The notes: generated from the letters alone by a model not told the origin. A stretch of 64,000 bases of DNA from Corbicula japonica (GCA_038501625.1 JAZAYU010000220.1:248001-312000), one strand, 5' to 3'. Shown: positions 32,856-44,075, counted from the stretch's first letter. Program-made: numbers and translations.

Positions 32856-33956
32856 GTAAGTCTTTCTTGTATTGATTTGCAAATGTACTCAGCAAAAATA
32901 AAAAGTATACACTGCCCTACCAATAATTTTGTAAAATAAGAAAAAGGAAAATTCTTTCTTTGATTAAATCTGCATTTCTGCAATTATTACAAAGAAAAAA
33001 AATGTTCTTGAAAATCTGCAGTCACAACTTAGTTATCTTTCCCTTTGCTATAATAAGGGTTTTAGGAAGAAGTAAGTGATTCTAAACAATATTCACACTG
33101 TTTCGGAATAAAATCAATTTCTCCAGTTCTTGATGTCAATAAAATCACAAAACATTCATTAATAAACCAACGAGTCCTCAATAAACAACGATAGAAATCC
33201 CAACCATTTCCAATTACCTCCCTTTAAATTGAATATGTAGTGTTTTACCATCCATTATTAATTGTTATTCGATGGACAGTTGGTCTTGGTGTGGAAGAAT
33301 ATGTTTATGAACAATTGAACTTAAAAACAACTGAAATTAACTAAATAAAACACCATTTAAAGCGTTCCTGATTAAATGAAAATAAGTTAATGAGAATATA
33401 AGCATAAAAAGTGGATACTTTTTAATTTTGTTCAGTATAGTTATTGTTATGAATAGGGAAATATGGTTAATAGATTAGAATAACTTACAACATGTTCACT
33501 TGTTTACAGTTTTAACACAGAAAGCTGTTTCAAGAGATGTTTTACAATTATATTTTTGGGGGAGACATGTATGTGAGCCATGTAGGTGAAGGTCACAGAA
33601 ACCATTATAGTTCTTTATAAACTTGAATTAGAACATTTTTGTACATCAGCTTCTGTAATTTTAGAACTGTCAAGCACCTTGAAGTTTATCAGTTGAATAG
33701 AGTTTCATAAGTTCAGCAATTTTGGAAAGTAAATAACTACAAAGTTTGAAATGTCTCTAAAGTTTCCATGCACATAAAATGGTGGTTATAGTCTTAAGTG
33801 TAAGTTGGAATATAATAATTACTCATTTTCTGGAATAATCATTCAAAAGTGCAATTAAGTACTTGCAGTTTATAACAGCATATATTAAATCTGTACTAAA
33901 ATTTATTTTTAGGAAGATATACATGTATACTGTAAATTTGGTTTGACTTGTTTCAG
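32856..33956. other. 1.1-kb intron, no gene seen
   Basis: AT-rich. GTAGGTGAAGGTCACAG is the only AGGTCA-like match. No exon or repeat was recognised on either strand. Confidence 0.45.
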
Positions 33957-34086
33957 GATGTGCTGGTATACTCACCCATCTAGCAACAGTTTGGTACTCC
34001 AATCAACAACTTTTATGTTGGACCATTCTCTGGACTCATTTTGCCTCCGACAAGTACTGACATACACTGGAGTCAACACCTACCAG
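33957..34086 (+). pseudogene. Cadherin B exon with TAG and frameshift
   Basis: Acceptor TGTTTCAG, donor GTAATT. Reads DVLVYSPI, TAG (33981-33983), QQFGTPINNFYVGPFSGLIL; after a shift near 34050 it ends QVLTYTGVNTYQ in phase 0. Confidence 0.7.
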
Positions 34087-34099
34087 GTAATTTGTTACA

Positions 34100-34215
34100 G
34101 TTAATGGAAGATTCAAACCACGGCACTAGATAAAAAAAACTTAATCTGGAGACCAGTCTCAAATTTCAAGCATCTGATTAGCCAAAATGGCGATTGGTTT
34201 GCAATATCTTGCCAA
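34100..34215. repeat. CCAAT hairpin repeat, half copy
   Basis: AACTTAATCTGGAGACCAGTC ... CTGATTAGCCAAAATGGCGA; no complementary arm. Confidence 0.6.
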
Positions 34216-34489
34216 TGCTTTGATATAAAACAATGAAAATCTGCCAAAGAACTTCTAGGGGACAGTCCACTTGGTACAGTAGCGAATGTCCAGTAATGAG
34301 ATTTCATAGCGATGCTTCTGGGGGAAAGCCTGAAGCAGGTGGGAAAACTAGAATCATCAAAGTTTACCCAGCATTTCATTATCTCTTGAGTATTGTTTAT
34401 AAGTTTAAGCAATGCTGAACTTCTTCATGAGTGTTACTAGTGCAAATGACATTTACAAGAGTAGAAAAATGAAAAGTACTGGTCTGAAG

Positions 34490-34925
34490 ATCATAAAACT
34501 GAAAATCTGGGACACATTCTTCATTATGGCCAATCAGATCCTTGAGATTTGACTCAGTTTTATAACATCAGGGTTGAAAGTTATAAAGCTGAGCATGAAA
34601 ACCAGTCTCAAATCTCAAGCATCTGATTGGCTGAAATGGCGACCAGTCGCCATTTCAGCCAATCAGATGCTTGAGATTTGAGACTGGTTTCCATGCTCAG
34701 CTTTATAACCTTGGGACCAGGACCTGGTTGTGACACATCCATCGCAAAACAGGCTTGTGCAACTAGTGTAGACCCAGATCACCCTGTGCATCTATGAAAT
34801 CTTAAGATTATAAAACTTAGGAGTGAAACCAGTCTCTTATCTCAAGGATCTGATTGGCTGAACTGGTGACTGATTGCCATTTCAGTCAATCAGATGCTTG
34901 AGATTTGAGACTGTTCAGGGTCTAG
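34490..34925. repeat. Cluster of three CCAAT hairpin repeats, one near-perfect palindrome
   Basis: Copies at about 34490-34560 (half), 34572-34716 (full) and 34795-34915 (diverged). In the full copy the arm AGTTATAAAGCTGAGCATG ... GCGACC and its complement match almost throughout, about 70 bp per arm with no loop. Confidence 0.8.
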
Positions 34926-35307
34926 ACTGTTAACCTGTCAGAGTGGCATTTTTCATACATCTAGAAAACATAGATCCTTTTGATGAGAGTCTACACATAT
35001 AGCAGTTTCAAAAAGCCTTGTTTTCTCATGGTGCATTATATATTCATTTTCTTGTGTTTAATAATTAAATTAAAATTATTAACAGAAATAGAGGTGGAAA
35101 ATTGGGTACCTTGTATACAAGAGCTGTTGTCAGTTGCTTTACATTTCATTTTGGTAATGCTGTTGATATTTGGAGTGCAAACATAACAAATGTAAGTCTG
35201 AAAATTGAAATTATCTCTTATCACAAATATTTTAATTCTTTTTCTTATTCCTTCATTAACAATAGGTTCTTTTCACTGTACTTCAAACTGTCACCTGATT
35301 GTTTCAG

Positions 35308-35489
35308 ATCCGTGTTTTGGCCCAAGATGGTGGTACCCTGTGCTTGTCATCCACCACTACTGTGTATGTAAGTGTGCAGAGGAACCAGAACACACCATTC
35401 TGGCAACAACAGAATTACACTGTGACTGTCAATGTAATCCAAGATCTTAGCACAACAATACTTACAATGTCAGCTTTCAATCAAGAACA
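35308..35489 (+). pseudogene. Cadherin A exon, 1 nt short at the donor
   Basis: Acceptor GTTTCAG. Reads IRVLAQDGGTLCLSSTTTVY, linker VQRNQNTPFW, YTVTVNVIQDL, MSAFNQEQ. The only donor is A-CAGTAAAT: 182 nt rather than 183, so one G is missing where AG/GTAAAT is expected. If unspliced, the frame meets TAA at once. Confidence 0.7.
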
Positions 35490-35896
35490 GTAAATGATGG
35501 TTTTGAAATGCAAAAACGGTTTTGAAATGCTAAAACTTGGTGTTCCTTCTGCTACTATTTTGTTTTTTTTATCAATCATTGTACTTACTGACAAGTGCTA
35601 ATAATTGTGGGCTGAGTGCAGAACAGTTGTAACAAAGAAGGAATATGGTAAAGAAGTGCTGATAGAGTAATGCATGGGCATTAGGATTGTTAACCTTCGA
35701 TGATTCATTATTATTACTACATGTATATATATAGTTTTTTGTTTATATAAATGGATTGAAATTATTTGCATATGACACTCGATTAGCGGACTGTTAAAAT
35801 CAAATGCTCCTAACTGATGCTGTAGAAAGCAAGATCTACAAGTATTAAAAGGCAGCTATAAACCTGTTATTATATTTCTGTGTCTTTTTGTTTAAG

Positions 35897-36028
35897 GCAC
35901 CATACAACACCTTGGTATTCAGTGCAGTCAATAGATTGGGCAACAACCTTGCAGCAGAAATGTAGGTGTCGCTGTCAACTCCGGAGAAATTTTCATCCTC
36001 AGATCTCTGTCATCACAATGTTCTCGTG
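35897..36028 (+). pseudogene. Cadherin B exon, internal frameshift
   Basis: Acceptor GTTTAAG, donor GTATGT. Reads APYNTLVFSAVNRLGNNLAA; then in another frame VGVAVNSGEIFILRSLSSQC. Confidence 0.65.
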
Positions 36029-36404
36029 GTATGTACTGTTTTACATCAGTTTTGTTGATTATGAAATAAAGGGTGTTTTTACCCATCTGTGATTCGGTAC
36101 CTTTTACATTTGACTTTGCAACACAACAAATATTTTCTTAAAATGGGCATTTTACAGTTAGAATTAACTGTTAAATCATTTGTTTTCATAAACCGCAATT
36201 GTTTGTGGATTTCCTGATTGTGACTTTTAAATGAGGACATTACTTTGTGGATATACAAAATTGCATAATAGCAAATCATGCCATATTTATGGGGTTTGAA
36301 TTTGTGCCTCTATCCTACCTTAAAATCCTATTTCTATGATACTTTATCCAGAAATAATCCTGATTTCATGGCAGTAAATTCTCATTGTTATTTTATTTTC
36401 ACAG

Positions 36405-36599
36405 CTGGAAGTGGCTCTGCGAGATAATGACCCTGTTACACCTCAGAATGTTGTCAGAAATGCATTTGTGACAGTGAACATGATCAGTAACCGGTTCAGT
36501 CCAACATTCAACAACCAATCTTGTGATGTGGCTTTGAACAAACTTACCAGTAATCAGTTCTTCTTAACCCAAGTTTCTGCTACCGATGGTGACAACTCC
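36405..36599 (+). CDS. Cadherin A exon, intact
   Basis: Acceptor TTTCACAG, donor GTAAGT, exactly 65 codons. Reads LEVALRDNDPVTPQNVVRNA, linker NMISNRFSPTF, CDVALNKLTSNQF, VSATDGDNS. The linker again lacks DxNDN; VSATDGD keeps the AxDxD calcium-site pattern. Confidence 0.85.
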
Positions 36600-36939
36600 G
36601 TAAGTAAACTATTTGAATTGTTTACTGTACTGAGTTTAAGGCTTTGGACACTTTGAAGCAGATAGGGTCAATTCCTAAATGTGGTACATGTATGGTGTAC
36701 TGTTAATGCAACAAATAATTATTTGAATTATTAAGTCTAGTCAAGTAACTGCCTCCTTTCTGTTTTCTGATAGTTTTTGTTGGATGAAGAAGTGCATTTG
36801 CGGTCTATAAATGTTGTTAAAGATACTAAATATGAAGATTTTATGATTCACCCACTCGAACAAAGTTCCACGTGAGAAAACCTGTATTTGAGTATTTTAA
36901 ATTTGTCCTCTTATAACAAATTTTGATGTGTTAAAAATA

Positions 36940-37130
36940 CAGTATAATAGTTTTTTTCGCGAGCATAATATTATCGCGACCGACGTGAATTCCCTAAAAT
37001 TAAAAACGCCAAAAATTCTTTGGCGTTAAATTCTGTGAGCGCAAATTCGCTAAAATTACAATCGTGAAAATTAAAATTACGACAAAATTGCGAAAATTTT
37101 CGATCACAAAAATAACCCATTATACAGTAG
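36940..37130. mobile_element. TCGCGA-rich MITE, copy 2
   Basis: TACAGTATAATAG at the left and CCATTATACAGTA at the right, with an interior as in 3308-3515. Confidence 0.65.
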
Positions 37131-37308
37131 TTATAAATAAATTTTACATGTACCAATAGTTAACTTGGTTACATTACTGTTCATGTATTGATGAAAGTTA
37201 CATGAATGTTCTGATGAAAATGTGCTATGCAAAGAAATCATAGAAGGGATTTGAAAAGCATCGATGTTGAATAGAAAGATTTAATAAAAGCTTTGAATTC
37301 TTTTGCAG

Positions 37309-37428
37309 TCAACACTTTCCAGTCAGATCCATTACTATATCACAGGTTCTGTGTTCAGTGTTGATCAGTTAACTGGAAGAGTCAACGTTGTTGGAGATCT
37401 GTCAATTGCTGGACATGAAAGTTTCAAC
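37309..37428 (+). CDS. Cadherin B exon, intact
   Basis: Acceptor TTTTGCAG, donor GTTAGT, exactly 40 codons. Reads STLSSQIHYYITGSVFSVDQ then LTGRVNVVGDLSIAGHESFN; classical I-H-Y-Y-I, F-S-V, TG-R-V-x-V pattern. Confidence 0.85.
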
Positions 37429-37687
37429 GTTAGTGCTAACAATATTCTGGCATTATGATTACAAAACCTGTTTCATGCTTAATTTGGTTCTGTGCAAAGC
37501 ATTAAAATGTTTAGTTTCTGGGGTAGGATGCACGATTTCCAGTAAAAGACTGAACCCCTTTGCATCTTAAATTTAAAATGGCTGATTTACCAGGGTTTGT
37601 TATTCAGATAAATTATTCAATTTTACTTGTTTTTTGCAATGATTATCAAAAAATAAAGCAACTATTGCAGGTTTTTTTTGTTAAATA

Positions 37688-38212
37688 ACCCTTTCCTTCA
37701 TATATGTGTTTTTATGCGTGTGTGACCAGTGTAGATTAAGATCAGCCAGCACATCTGTGCCGTCTGATCTCAATTTGCAATGGTCACATCTTTGTCCACA
37801 ATAACCTAATAAATCAAAAAGCAAAGGGTTTAGATCCTGATCAGATGGCACAGATCTACACTTTTCGGCTATGTGATAAACAATTAGTTGTACATGTAAT
37901 ATTATTTTTATGAATCTGTAGGAAAATCTTAACCTCGAGTATCCAAACCTATCAGAGTAAAACCAGTTAATATATGAACAGAAATCTTTTAACCCTATCC
38001 TCCATATATACACATTTTTACACATGTGCAACAAGTGTAGATCTAGATCAGCCATCACATCTGTGTCGTCTAATCAGGATCTGCACTGGTCGCATTTTGG
38101 TCAGAAATAATATAAGGAATAATGAAGTGAACTGATCAGACGGCACGGATGTGCAGGCTGATCTGGATCTACACTGTTTGCTTATAGGTATGTCTATAGA
38201 GGAAATGGTTAA
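37688..38212. mobile_element. Two adjacent TTAA MITE copies
   Basis: Copy a lies at 37688-37880 and copy b at 37989-38212 (TTAACCCTATCCTCCATATA ... GAGGAAATGGTTAA). Copy b has TTAA at both ends. Confidence 0.65.
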
Positions 38213-38356
38213 ATCACTCCTGAATGAAGGAAAAAATCTGTGCTAGAAATCCTAGAGCAGCATGGAAACCTCTAGTATTTTCATTATTCCCTTGCATCCT
38301 TGAGTTTTTATAAGTTTTACCACATAATTTTAATAGTTTGAAATCTGCATTTACAG

Positions 38357-38541
38357 ATTGGTGTGCAAGCACGAGATCTTGTGCACCTGCCAGATATGTT
38401 TACAAGTTGTGTAAAGTGACTGTGAGACAGAACTTCCAAGCTCCATTCTTCCTCAACAACTTGTGTTCTATGACAATACTGGAGACATTTCCACTAGGCG
38501 ATACGATCCTCCCAATCTCTGCAAGAGATAATGACCCAGTG
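38357..38541 (+). pseudogene. Cadherin A exon, frameshifted
   Basis: Acceptor ATTTACAG, donor GTAAGC. Reads IGVQARDLVHLPDMFT; then in another frame CKVTVRQNFQAPFFLNNLCS, MTILETFPLGDTI and ISARDNDPV. Length 185 nt. Confidence 0.75.
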
Positions 38542-38854
38542 GTAAGCTTATTATCTTAAAACAAATACATCAGAACTGACTATAGAAAACTAAATATTTG
38601 CTAAAAATTGTGTTACAGTCTAAAGGATTTCACTACATTTGTGGATTTCATATTTGTGTATAATTCTTTAAATGTGCTTTAAAGGTGTTTTGTTGAAAAT
38701 CAGAGTAGCAAAATATAGTTTTTTTTATTAATATTTAAATGTCTTTACAAAAATAAGTATTTGTAATCCTATCACATTGTTTGATACCAACTTTAAATAC
38801 AATACAGGTCACACAATGATATTTCTTTTGACTTAAATTAAATACTTATTGCAG

Positions 38855-38975
38855 ACACCACACAACACTGTTCAGACCCTGAAGATTTGGAATGCTTCTA
38901 TATCAGTAAAGTGACTGGACAATTGTCACTTTGTAGGTCCTGTTATATGACCCTTGCCAAGCCTCCCTGTTATTT
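38855..38975 (+). pseudogene. Cadherin B exon, frameshifted, donor altered by a transposon
   Basis: Acceptor TTATTGCAG. Starts TPHNTVQT, then in another frame DLECFYISKVTGQLSLCRSC, MTLAKPPCYL. The donor now reads GTAAAG; without the 38980-40224 element it would read GTAAGT. Confidence 0.65.
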
Positions 38976-38979
38976 GTAA

Positions 38980-40224
38980 AGCCTGTCTCACACAGAACAC
39001 GGTTGGGCACACAGTTCCAATACGGTATACTCGGTTATACACAGATTGACTGGTACGAGTATTGAGCTCCAAACGTGCCTGGGGATGAGTTAGTACGATT
39101 TAGACTCGAATGTAGCACGAATATGTACGAACAAAGCAAGGATATACACGGTCAAGCAAGGTTTGAACACGATTTGCAAACGATTATCAAACGATTGTTG
39201 TACGGTTCCAATTACGGTCTTGTACGGTCTATTACGGCCTAGTACGATTAAACACGACTTTTACTCAATTAACTGGACATTTACAGGATTTACATACGGT
39301 CCCATCGACTTTTGTCCGAGTTATGCTCAAATTATCACACATTCGTGTATGTTTTGATATAAATTGACTCGTTTTGATGGATTGGCTTAATAAATTTTCG
39401 AACTTTCAACAGAGAAGTTATAAAAATGTCAGATGACAGAATAAGGGAATTAGAAATCACCCGAGTCAGAATCTCTGTGTATCTCGTCATTTAGTGCCAG
39501 CAGGTATTCATCAGGGTCGACAGGGTCAACAGGTTGAAGTGGTCGGAGGGCGTTTGTGGCCCTTTTTGTATTCTCGCTGGGAGAATCTTCCAATGTGGGG
39601 ATTCTTTTAGGGACCTTCTTCTTTGGAGGCATTATGAAGCAAGAACTCTGTTGTTTCATGGTGGCAGCAGGTAGTTGTGTTTTCTGTTGTGTTCGAGTGC
39701 TTAATGATCATACACTACCTATGTACAGACGTAGAGACCGTGTCTAGTCGTAGTTGACCATGTATAATTCGTACTTGAACCGTATTGGTCGTATGGCGAT
39801 CATATGAAACCGTATTGGTCGTATGGCGATCGTATAAAACCGTGTGTACACTTGTGTGAATCGTACGGTGATCGTGTGACATTCGAGTGTTAATCCGGAT
39901 GTGAGATGTAAGACTAAGGAAGGGTTTCACACGATTCCATACGATTTATATAAGATATTGACACAGTTGAGCTCACTCGTGGAGTGGACTTCATGTGCGG
40001 TTGTATATACGGTCTCTCACGGTCTTGTACGATCGCTAATACGATCATACACGGACATGGCACCCGTGCCAGTTTTTTTTAAATTTTAAAAATCATTCAC
40101 GGCTTTCACGGATATACTCAAATGGCCTGAGTGTAACTCGGATAAGGCCACGGTTGGTTTGGTTGTATGTACGGTTTACACGATCGCCAACCGTATAAGT
40201 CGTGTGTTCTGTGTGAGACAGGCT
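38980..40224. mobile_element. 1245-bp element with TAA target duplication in a splice donor
   Basis: Inverted ends AGCCTGTCTCACACAGAACAC / GTGTTCTGTGTGAGACAGGCT (21 bp each) are flanked by TAA (38977-38979 and 40225-40227). TWA duplications suggest PIF/Harbinger-like (inference). The interior is full of short ACGGT/TACGATT motifs. A 60-codon - strand frame starting MPPKKKVPKRIPTLEDSPSE (about 39629 to 39450) is open, but its function is unknown. Confidence 0.8.
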
Positions 40225-40256
40225 TAAGTGTTCTTAGTATTTTATCATGCAACTTT

Positions 40257-40575
40257 TGAGGTTAAAGCAATCGGATTAAAATCATCTCTTGAAAACAGCT
40301 ACTCTATCAGGATCTGACGACGAGTATCTAAAACATGCTTTTATCACTAACCCTTTGAACCAATCAGATTGTGGCCTACAAAATCGCAAAAATGAAAGTA
40401 AAAATAGTATTTCAAACCATGGAAAGTGTTGACAGCCTGCGTAAGACATATTTTACTGAAGATATATGCGTTTATGTAGTATTGCATTCATTTCTTATGT
40501 AATGACATCTTCAGATCATTTTGCGAGCTTTATAAATTATGCTTCCAGTGTTGACAATTTCTTAAAATAGTAATC
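40257..40575. repeat. Dispersed 310-bp repeat, copy 2
   Basis: Same order of blocks as 16795-17130; lies immediately right of the 1245-bp element. Confidence 0.65.
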
Positions 40576-40689
40576 GGGGGAAAAACCGCTACAGCTTATG
40601 TTCGGTGTCTGTGGGCCATCATCAGATCTATTATTTTGTTAGATCTGACTTCAGTGAGGTCGAGTTTTAAGTGGTCTTTATTAAAGCCC

Positions 40690-40920
40690 TTATGAATTCA
40701 GCCATATATCATCTGGGACTTGTGTAGATCCAGAGCAGCCTGCATATCCTTGCAGTTTTATATGGATCTACAAAGTTCGCTTCTTAGTCAGAAATAAGGT
40801 TTTGAATCTAAAACCAGACAGTAAAGATCCTTTTCTGACTTCGTGGAGGTGCAGGCTGATCTGGATCTACACTGGTTGCCTTTGGGATATATATTTGCAG
40901 GCAGTGGAGTGAGAAGTTAA
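40690..40920. mobile_element. TTAA MITE, copy
   Basis: TGTGTAGATCCAGAGCAGCC ... GGCTGATCTGGATCTACACTG; right end GAAGTTAA. Confidence 0.6.
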
Positions 40921-40947
40921 TTCATTATATGCTTCTATCATTAACAG

Positions 40948-41136
40948 ATGCAAGCACAAGCATATGACTTGGGTACCCCACAATCATCTAGTTTTGAAGT
41001 GAACATCACAGTCTTTGATATTGGAAACGATAATCCGCCATTCTTCATCATTGCTCCGTATGTAAGAAGCCTTAACGAGACAGCTGTGGTAGGATCTGTG
41101 GTGTACAAGACCTCGGCTAGGGATCTGGATACTCAG
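40948..41136 (+). CDS. Cadherin A exon, intact, with NDNPP linker
   Basis: Acceptor ATTAACAG, donor GTTTGT, exactly 63 codons. Reads MQAQAYDLGTPQSSSFEVNI, FDIGNDNPPFF, VRSLNETAVVGSVVYKT, SARDLDTQ. This is the only exon in the window with a near-canonical DxNDNPP calcium linker. Confidence 0.88.
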
Positions 41137-41476
41137 GTTTGTACTTGGAAAGGATTTCATTATTTCTAGACTGTATACCTGTATTCTAAATAAATGATAG
41201 AGAAGGACCAGTATTCACCAATAAATATGAACTTATCATACTGGACTCTAAAGTTTATCTTGTATTTGTCTTTAAATGTAATAAATTGTTACCAGCCCAT
41301 GTATTATGTTTGTATGAATAGACATAAAGCTTTATAAAGAACTCTGAGAAGTGTACTCTGAGAATCTCCTTAGGAAATTGTCAGCTTGACATAGCTTATG
41401 TTTAGCAGATGGCAGGTTATATTTTTATTGTGTATTTGTTGGCACAATTGTGTATTAGAATGTTTTGATGTTACAG

Positions 41477-41608
41477 GCACCATTTAACACACTGAGGTAC
41501 ACCATTATCAGAGATGACAGCTCTCCAACATATTTCTCAATCAACTCTACCACAGGAAGTGTGTTCTTGGCAAGCCAAATCGACTTTGATACTCTAGCAG
41601 CATACAAG
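41477..41608 (+). CDS. Cadherin B exon, intact
   Basis: Acceptor TGTTACAG, donor GTAAAC, exactly 44 codons. Reads APFNTLRYTIIRDDSSPTYF, SINSTTGSVFLASQIDFDTL, AAYK. Complete B signature. Confidence 0.88.
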
Positions 41609-41664
41609 GTAAACCAAAATACACTTTTTAATGAACAAACTATTTATGGTTGTGTTGGCAGGTG

Positions 41665-41690
41665 CTGGGGGGGGGGGGGAGGGGTGGTTA
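41665..41690. repeat. Poly-G tract
   Basis: A run of about 13 G followed by AGGGG, just inside the intron. Confidence 0.9.
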
Positions 41691-41990
41691 ACAACTAACA
41701 ACTAAGTAGCATTTCAACTGTGCATACTGATTGGGTCTACATCAACTGCAAATGCTTTTCCTTTTCTTTATCTAAGAGGTTGACATTTCATTTTTGTTTT
41801 TGATTTCTCATACAGAAGTATATATGAAAATCTTTGTGTGTTAAAGATAAATGTATGTTATTTTAAATAACAATTAAAAAGGTTATTGCTTGAAGTTAAT
41901 GTACTTTGTGGTCAGGAAAGACTTATAGAATCTGGGACTTTCTGTAGTGAAGATGTAAATTTCAAATAATAAATTATCTTTGTCAGGTAT

Positions 41991-42322
41991 GCTTGCAAGT
42001 GAGTGATGGTGGAGTTACATCTGTCTACAACACCGCCAGTTGTCTGAGAAAATATCAACAGGAACCTTTTCCCACCAGTGATCAACCCACAGGAATTCAC
42101 TGTCACCATCCTGGAGGACCAGACCCTCGGGGAAGAAATATCCCGTGTTACTGCAACCGATGCGGATGTGAGAGCCCCACATAACACGGTCAGATACGAG
42201 GCTGTTGGATCAAGTTCTGGAAATGCATTGACCTACTTTGGTAACACAACACTGATGGTGTTGTTTTTGTCAGAAGATCATTGATGTCGGACAACTTCCT
42301 TCAGACATCATTAAATTTTGTT
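41991..42322 (+). pseudogene. Cadherin A+B exon with two frameshifts
   Basis: Acceptor TTTGTCAG, donor GTAAGT. Reads VCLQVSDGGVTSVYNTASCL; after a first shift (about 42060) PPVINPQEFTVTILEDQTLG, ISRVTATDADVRAPHNTVRY and GNALTYFG; after a second (about 42252) DGVVFVRRSLMSDNFLQTSL NFV. No intron separates the A and B halves. Confidence 0.72.
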
Positions 42323-42338
42323 GTAAGTTCTTTTACAG
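42323..42338 (+). other. 16-bp GT...AG remnant in place of an intron
   Basis: GTAAGTTCTTTTACAG lies exactly between the end of one cadherin exon and the start of the next. It has a consensus donor, a pyrimidine tract and an acceptor but is too short to be spliced. See findings. Confidence 0.6.
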
Positions 42339-42522
42339 TTTGAATTGGTATATTGGTACCCCACAAGAAACAAGTGATAATCATATTAAAGTGAGGATTA
42401 CTGTGATCAGGAACCAGAACTTCCCTGTGTTCAAAAACCTGCCGACTTTCTTCAACATCTCTCAGTGACAGAGCCCCAACATTTTATTCTTCAATGTGTC
42501 TGCTGTTGACGCTGATGTTGCT
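42339..42522 (+). pseudogene. Cadherin A exon with TGA
   Basis: After the 16-bp remnant: GTPQETSDNHIKVRITV, linker IRNQNFPVF, NLPTFFNISQ, TGA (42466-42468), NILFFNVSAVDADVA and donor GTAAGT. The first few codons are in another frame. Confidence 0.7.
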
Positions 42523-42559
42523 GTAAGTGAACATGGTAATGTTTGAGGCATTAGTGGCC

Positions 42560-42780
42560 TACTAGGGGGTAGGGGTATGAGGGGTGTGTGTCACACTGGG
42601 GGTAGAGATAGTGGCACATTGGACTCCCAGGGGTTAAGTGGCACAATGGACTCTAGGGGGTAGTGGAAGCACACCAGTCACTTGGGGTTGTTAGTGTAAT
42701 GGTGCATTTGACTGTAGGGTAGGTAGGGGAACACTGGGGTCTAGGGTAGGTGGTGGCACAACAGACTAAAGTTGTAATAT
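42560..42780. repeat. Degenerate GTGGCACA/GGGGTAG minisatellite
   Basis: Imperfect units of about 35-40 bp with ACTCTAGGGGGTAG and GTGGCACA(A/T)TGGAC. Confidence 0.6.
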
Positions 42781-43545
42781 AGAATAAAGAAAAAGCTCCA
42801 GTTGGTTTTTTTCTACAACTGAAATGCCAAGTAGTGGTACTGGACTGTCTGCCACATCAATACTATTGATTTAATATATGGGATAAATAATTTATATTAA
42901 TGTATTTAAGGTATTTCTCCTGGGTAAGTGCGCATGTGCTAACTACCGCAAAAGGACGAATTGTCCTTAAAATTCAACAGCGATATTTTTTATTTATTGA
43001 GTAGCTATAATCAAGGAAATAACACATATTTATGTTATGTTCTAAATTTATTGATTTTAACTTTAAATTCATCCGTGGGTTAAGAAAATATTTTGCAACA
43101 GTCATTTTTTTTCAAAACGCTTTACTTCCGTTCGTCCTCCAACTTGAAATTGAAAGCTAGTTTTTGTCCGTCTGGCTTAGTTAGCCCATTCCATGTCATT
43201 GCATTGTCATTTCATGGAAAGCTATACCTTGTAGACAGGTAGAGAACGTGTACCGGGCAAATATTGATTTTCACAGCAAGTGATTTCAATGCTCGCAAAG
43301 GTCAACATGTTTTCAAGGACGATAAAACAATTTTGGAATTACTTGGAAGAACAACCAAATATTTTTTGTCGGACTGGCTGGTTGGTGATGAATTTTATAC
43401 CGAGCTATGTTGTAAATAATGGACATTAGCTCTGAGTATTTTTTGATTACCACTGGCTTATTACAGCATTGTTATTGACCTACTTATCTTGTAAATAATG
43501 GACACAGTCATGACAGTGGAGAGCTGGTAATGTATTGTTTATAAT
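42781..43545. other. Intron, no gene seen
   Basis: No splice-bounded frame or repeat was recognised. Confidence 0.4.
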
Positions 43546-43550
43546 TTTTA

Positions 43551-44075
43551 TGCCCCCGCCATGAAATGGCGACGGGCATTAAGAGTTGCTCCTGTCCGTT
43601 CGTCCCTCCGACCGGATAAATTGGTACTTAGGTGGCTGTAGGGACAATAGGTAACTGTACATTTTCTTTGATGTCATTCATTCCGTAATGGGTTTATGTG
43701 GATATTCTCGTGAACGCAACTCCTCCTACACTACTGGTGGGAATTTAATGAAACTTGACCACAATGCTTGGCCTGATATGTAGTTGTGCATGAAGGTGGG
43801 GTTTCGCTCTTACATGTTCTGTTCAGAAGTTATGGCCCTTTGATACTTCCATTTACATAAGTTTTAATAGGAGTATATCTCGTGAACGCAACTCCTCCTA
43901 CACTACTGGTGGGAATTTAATGAAACTTGACCACAATGCTTGGCCTGATATGTTGTTGTGCATAAAGGTGGGGTTTCGCTCTTACATGTTCCGTTCAGAA
44001 GTTATGGCCCTTTGATACTTCCATTTACATTAGTTTTAATAGGAGTATATCTCGTGAACGCAACTATACAAAGTC
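43551..44075. repeat. Hairpin-headed tandem array, 172-bp unit, copy 1
   Basis: Head ATGCCCCCGCCATGAAATGG / CGACGGGCAT (hairpin), then GTCCGTTCGTCC, then units starting TCTCGTGAACGCAACT at 43706, 43878 and 44050. A second copy lies at 52712-53306. Confidence 0.8.

Noticed and set aside
32339..32983. - strand ORFs opposite the double cadherin exon
   Set aside because: Antisense shadows; the + frame has motifs and a splice donor.
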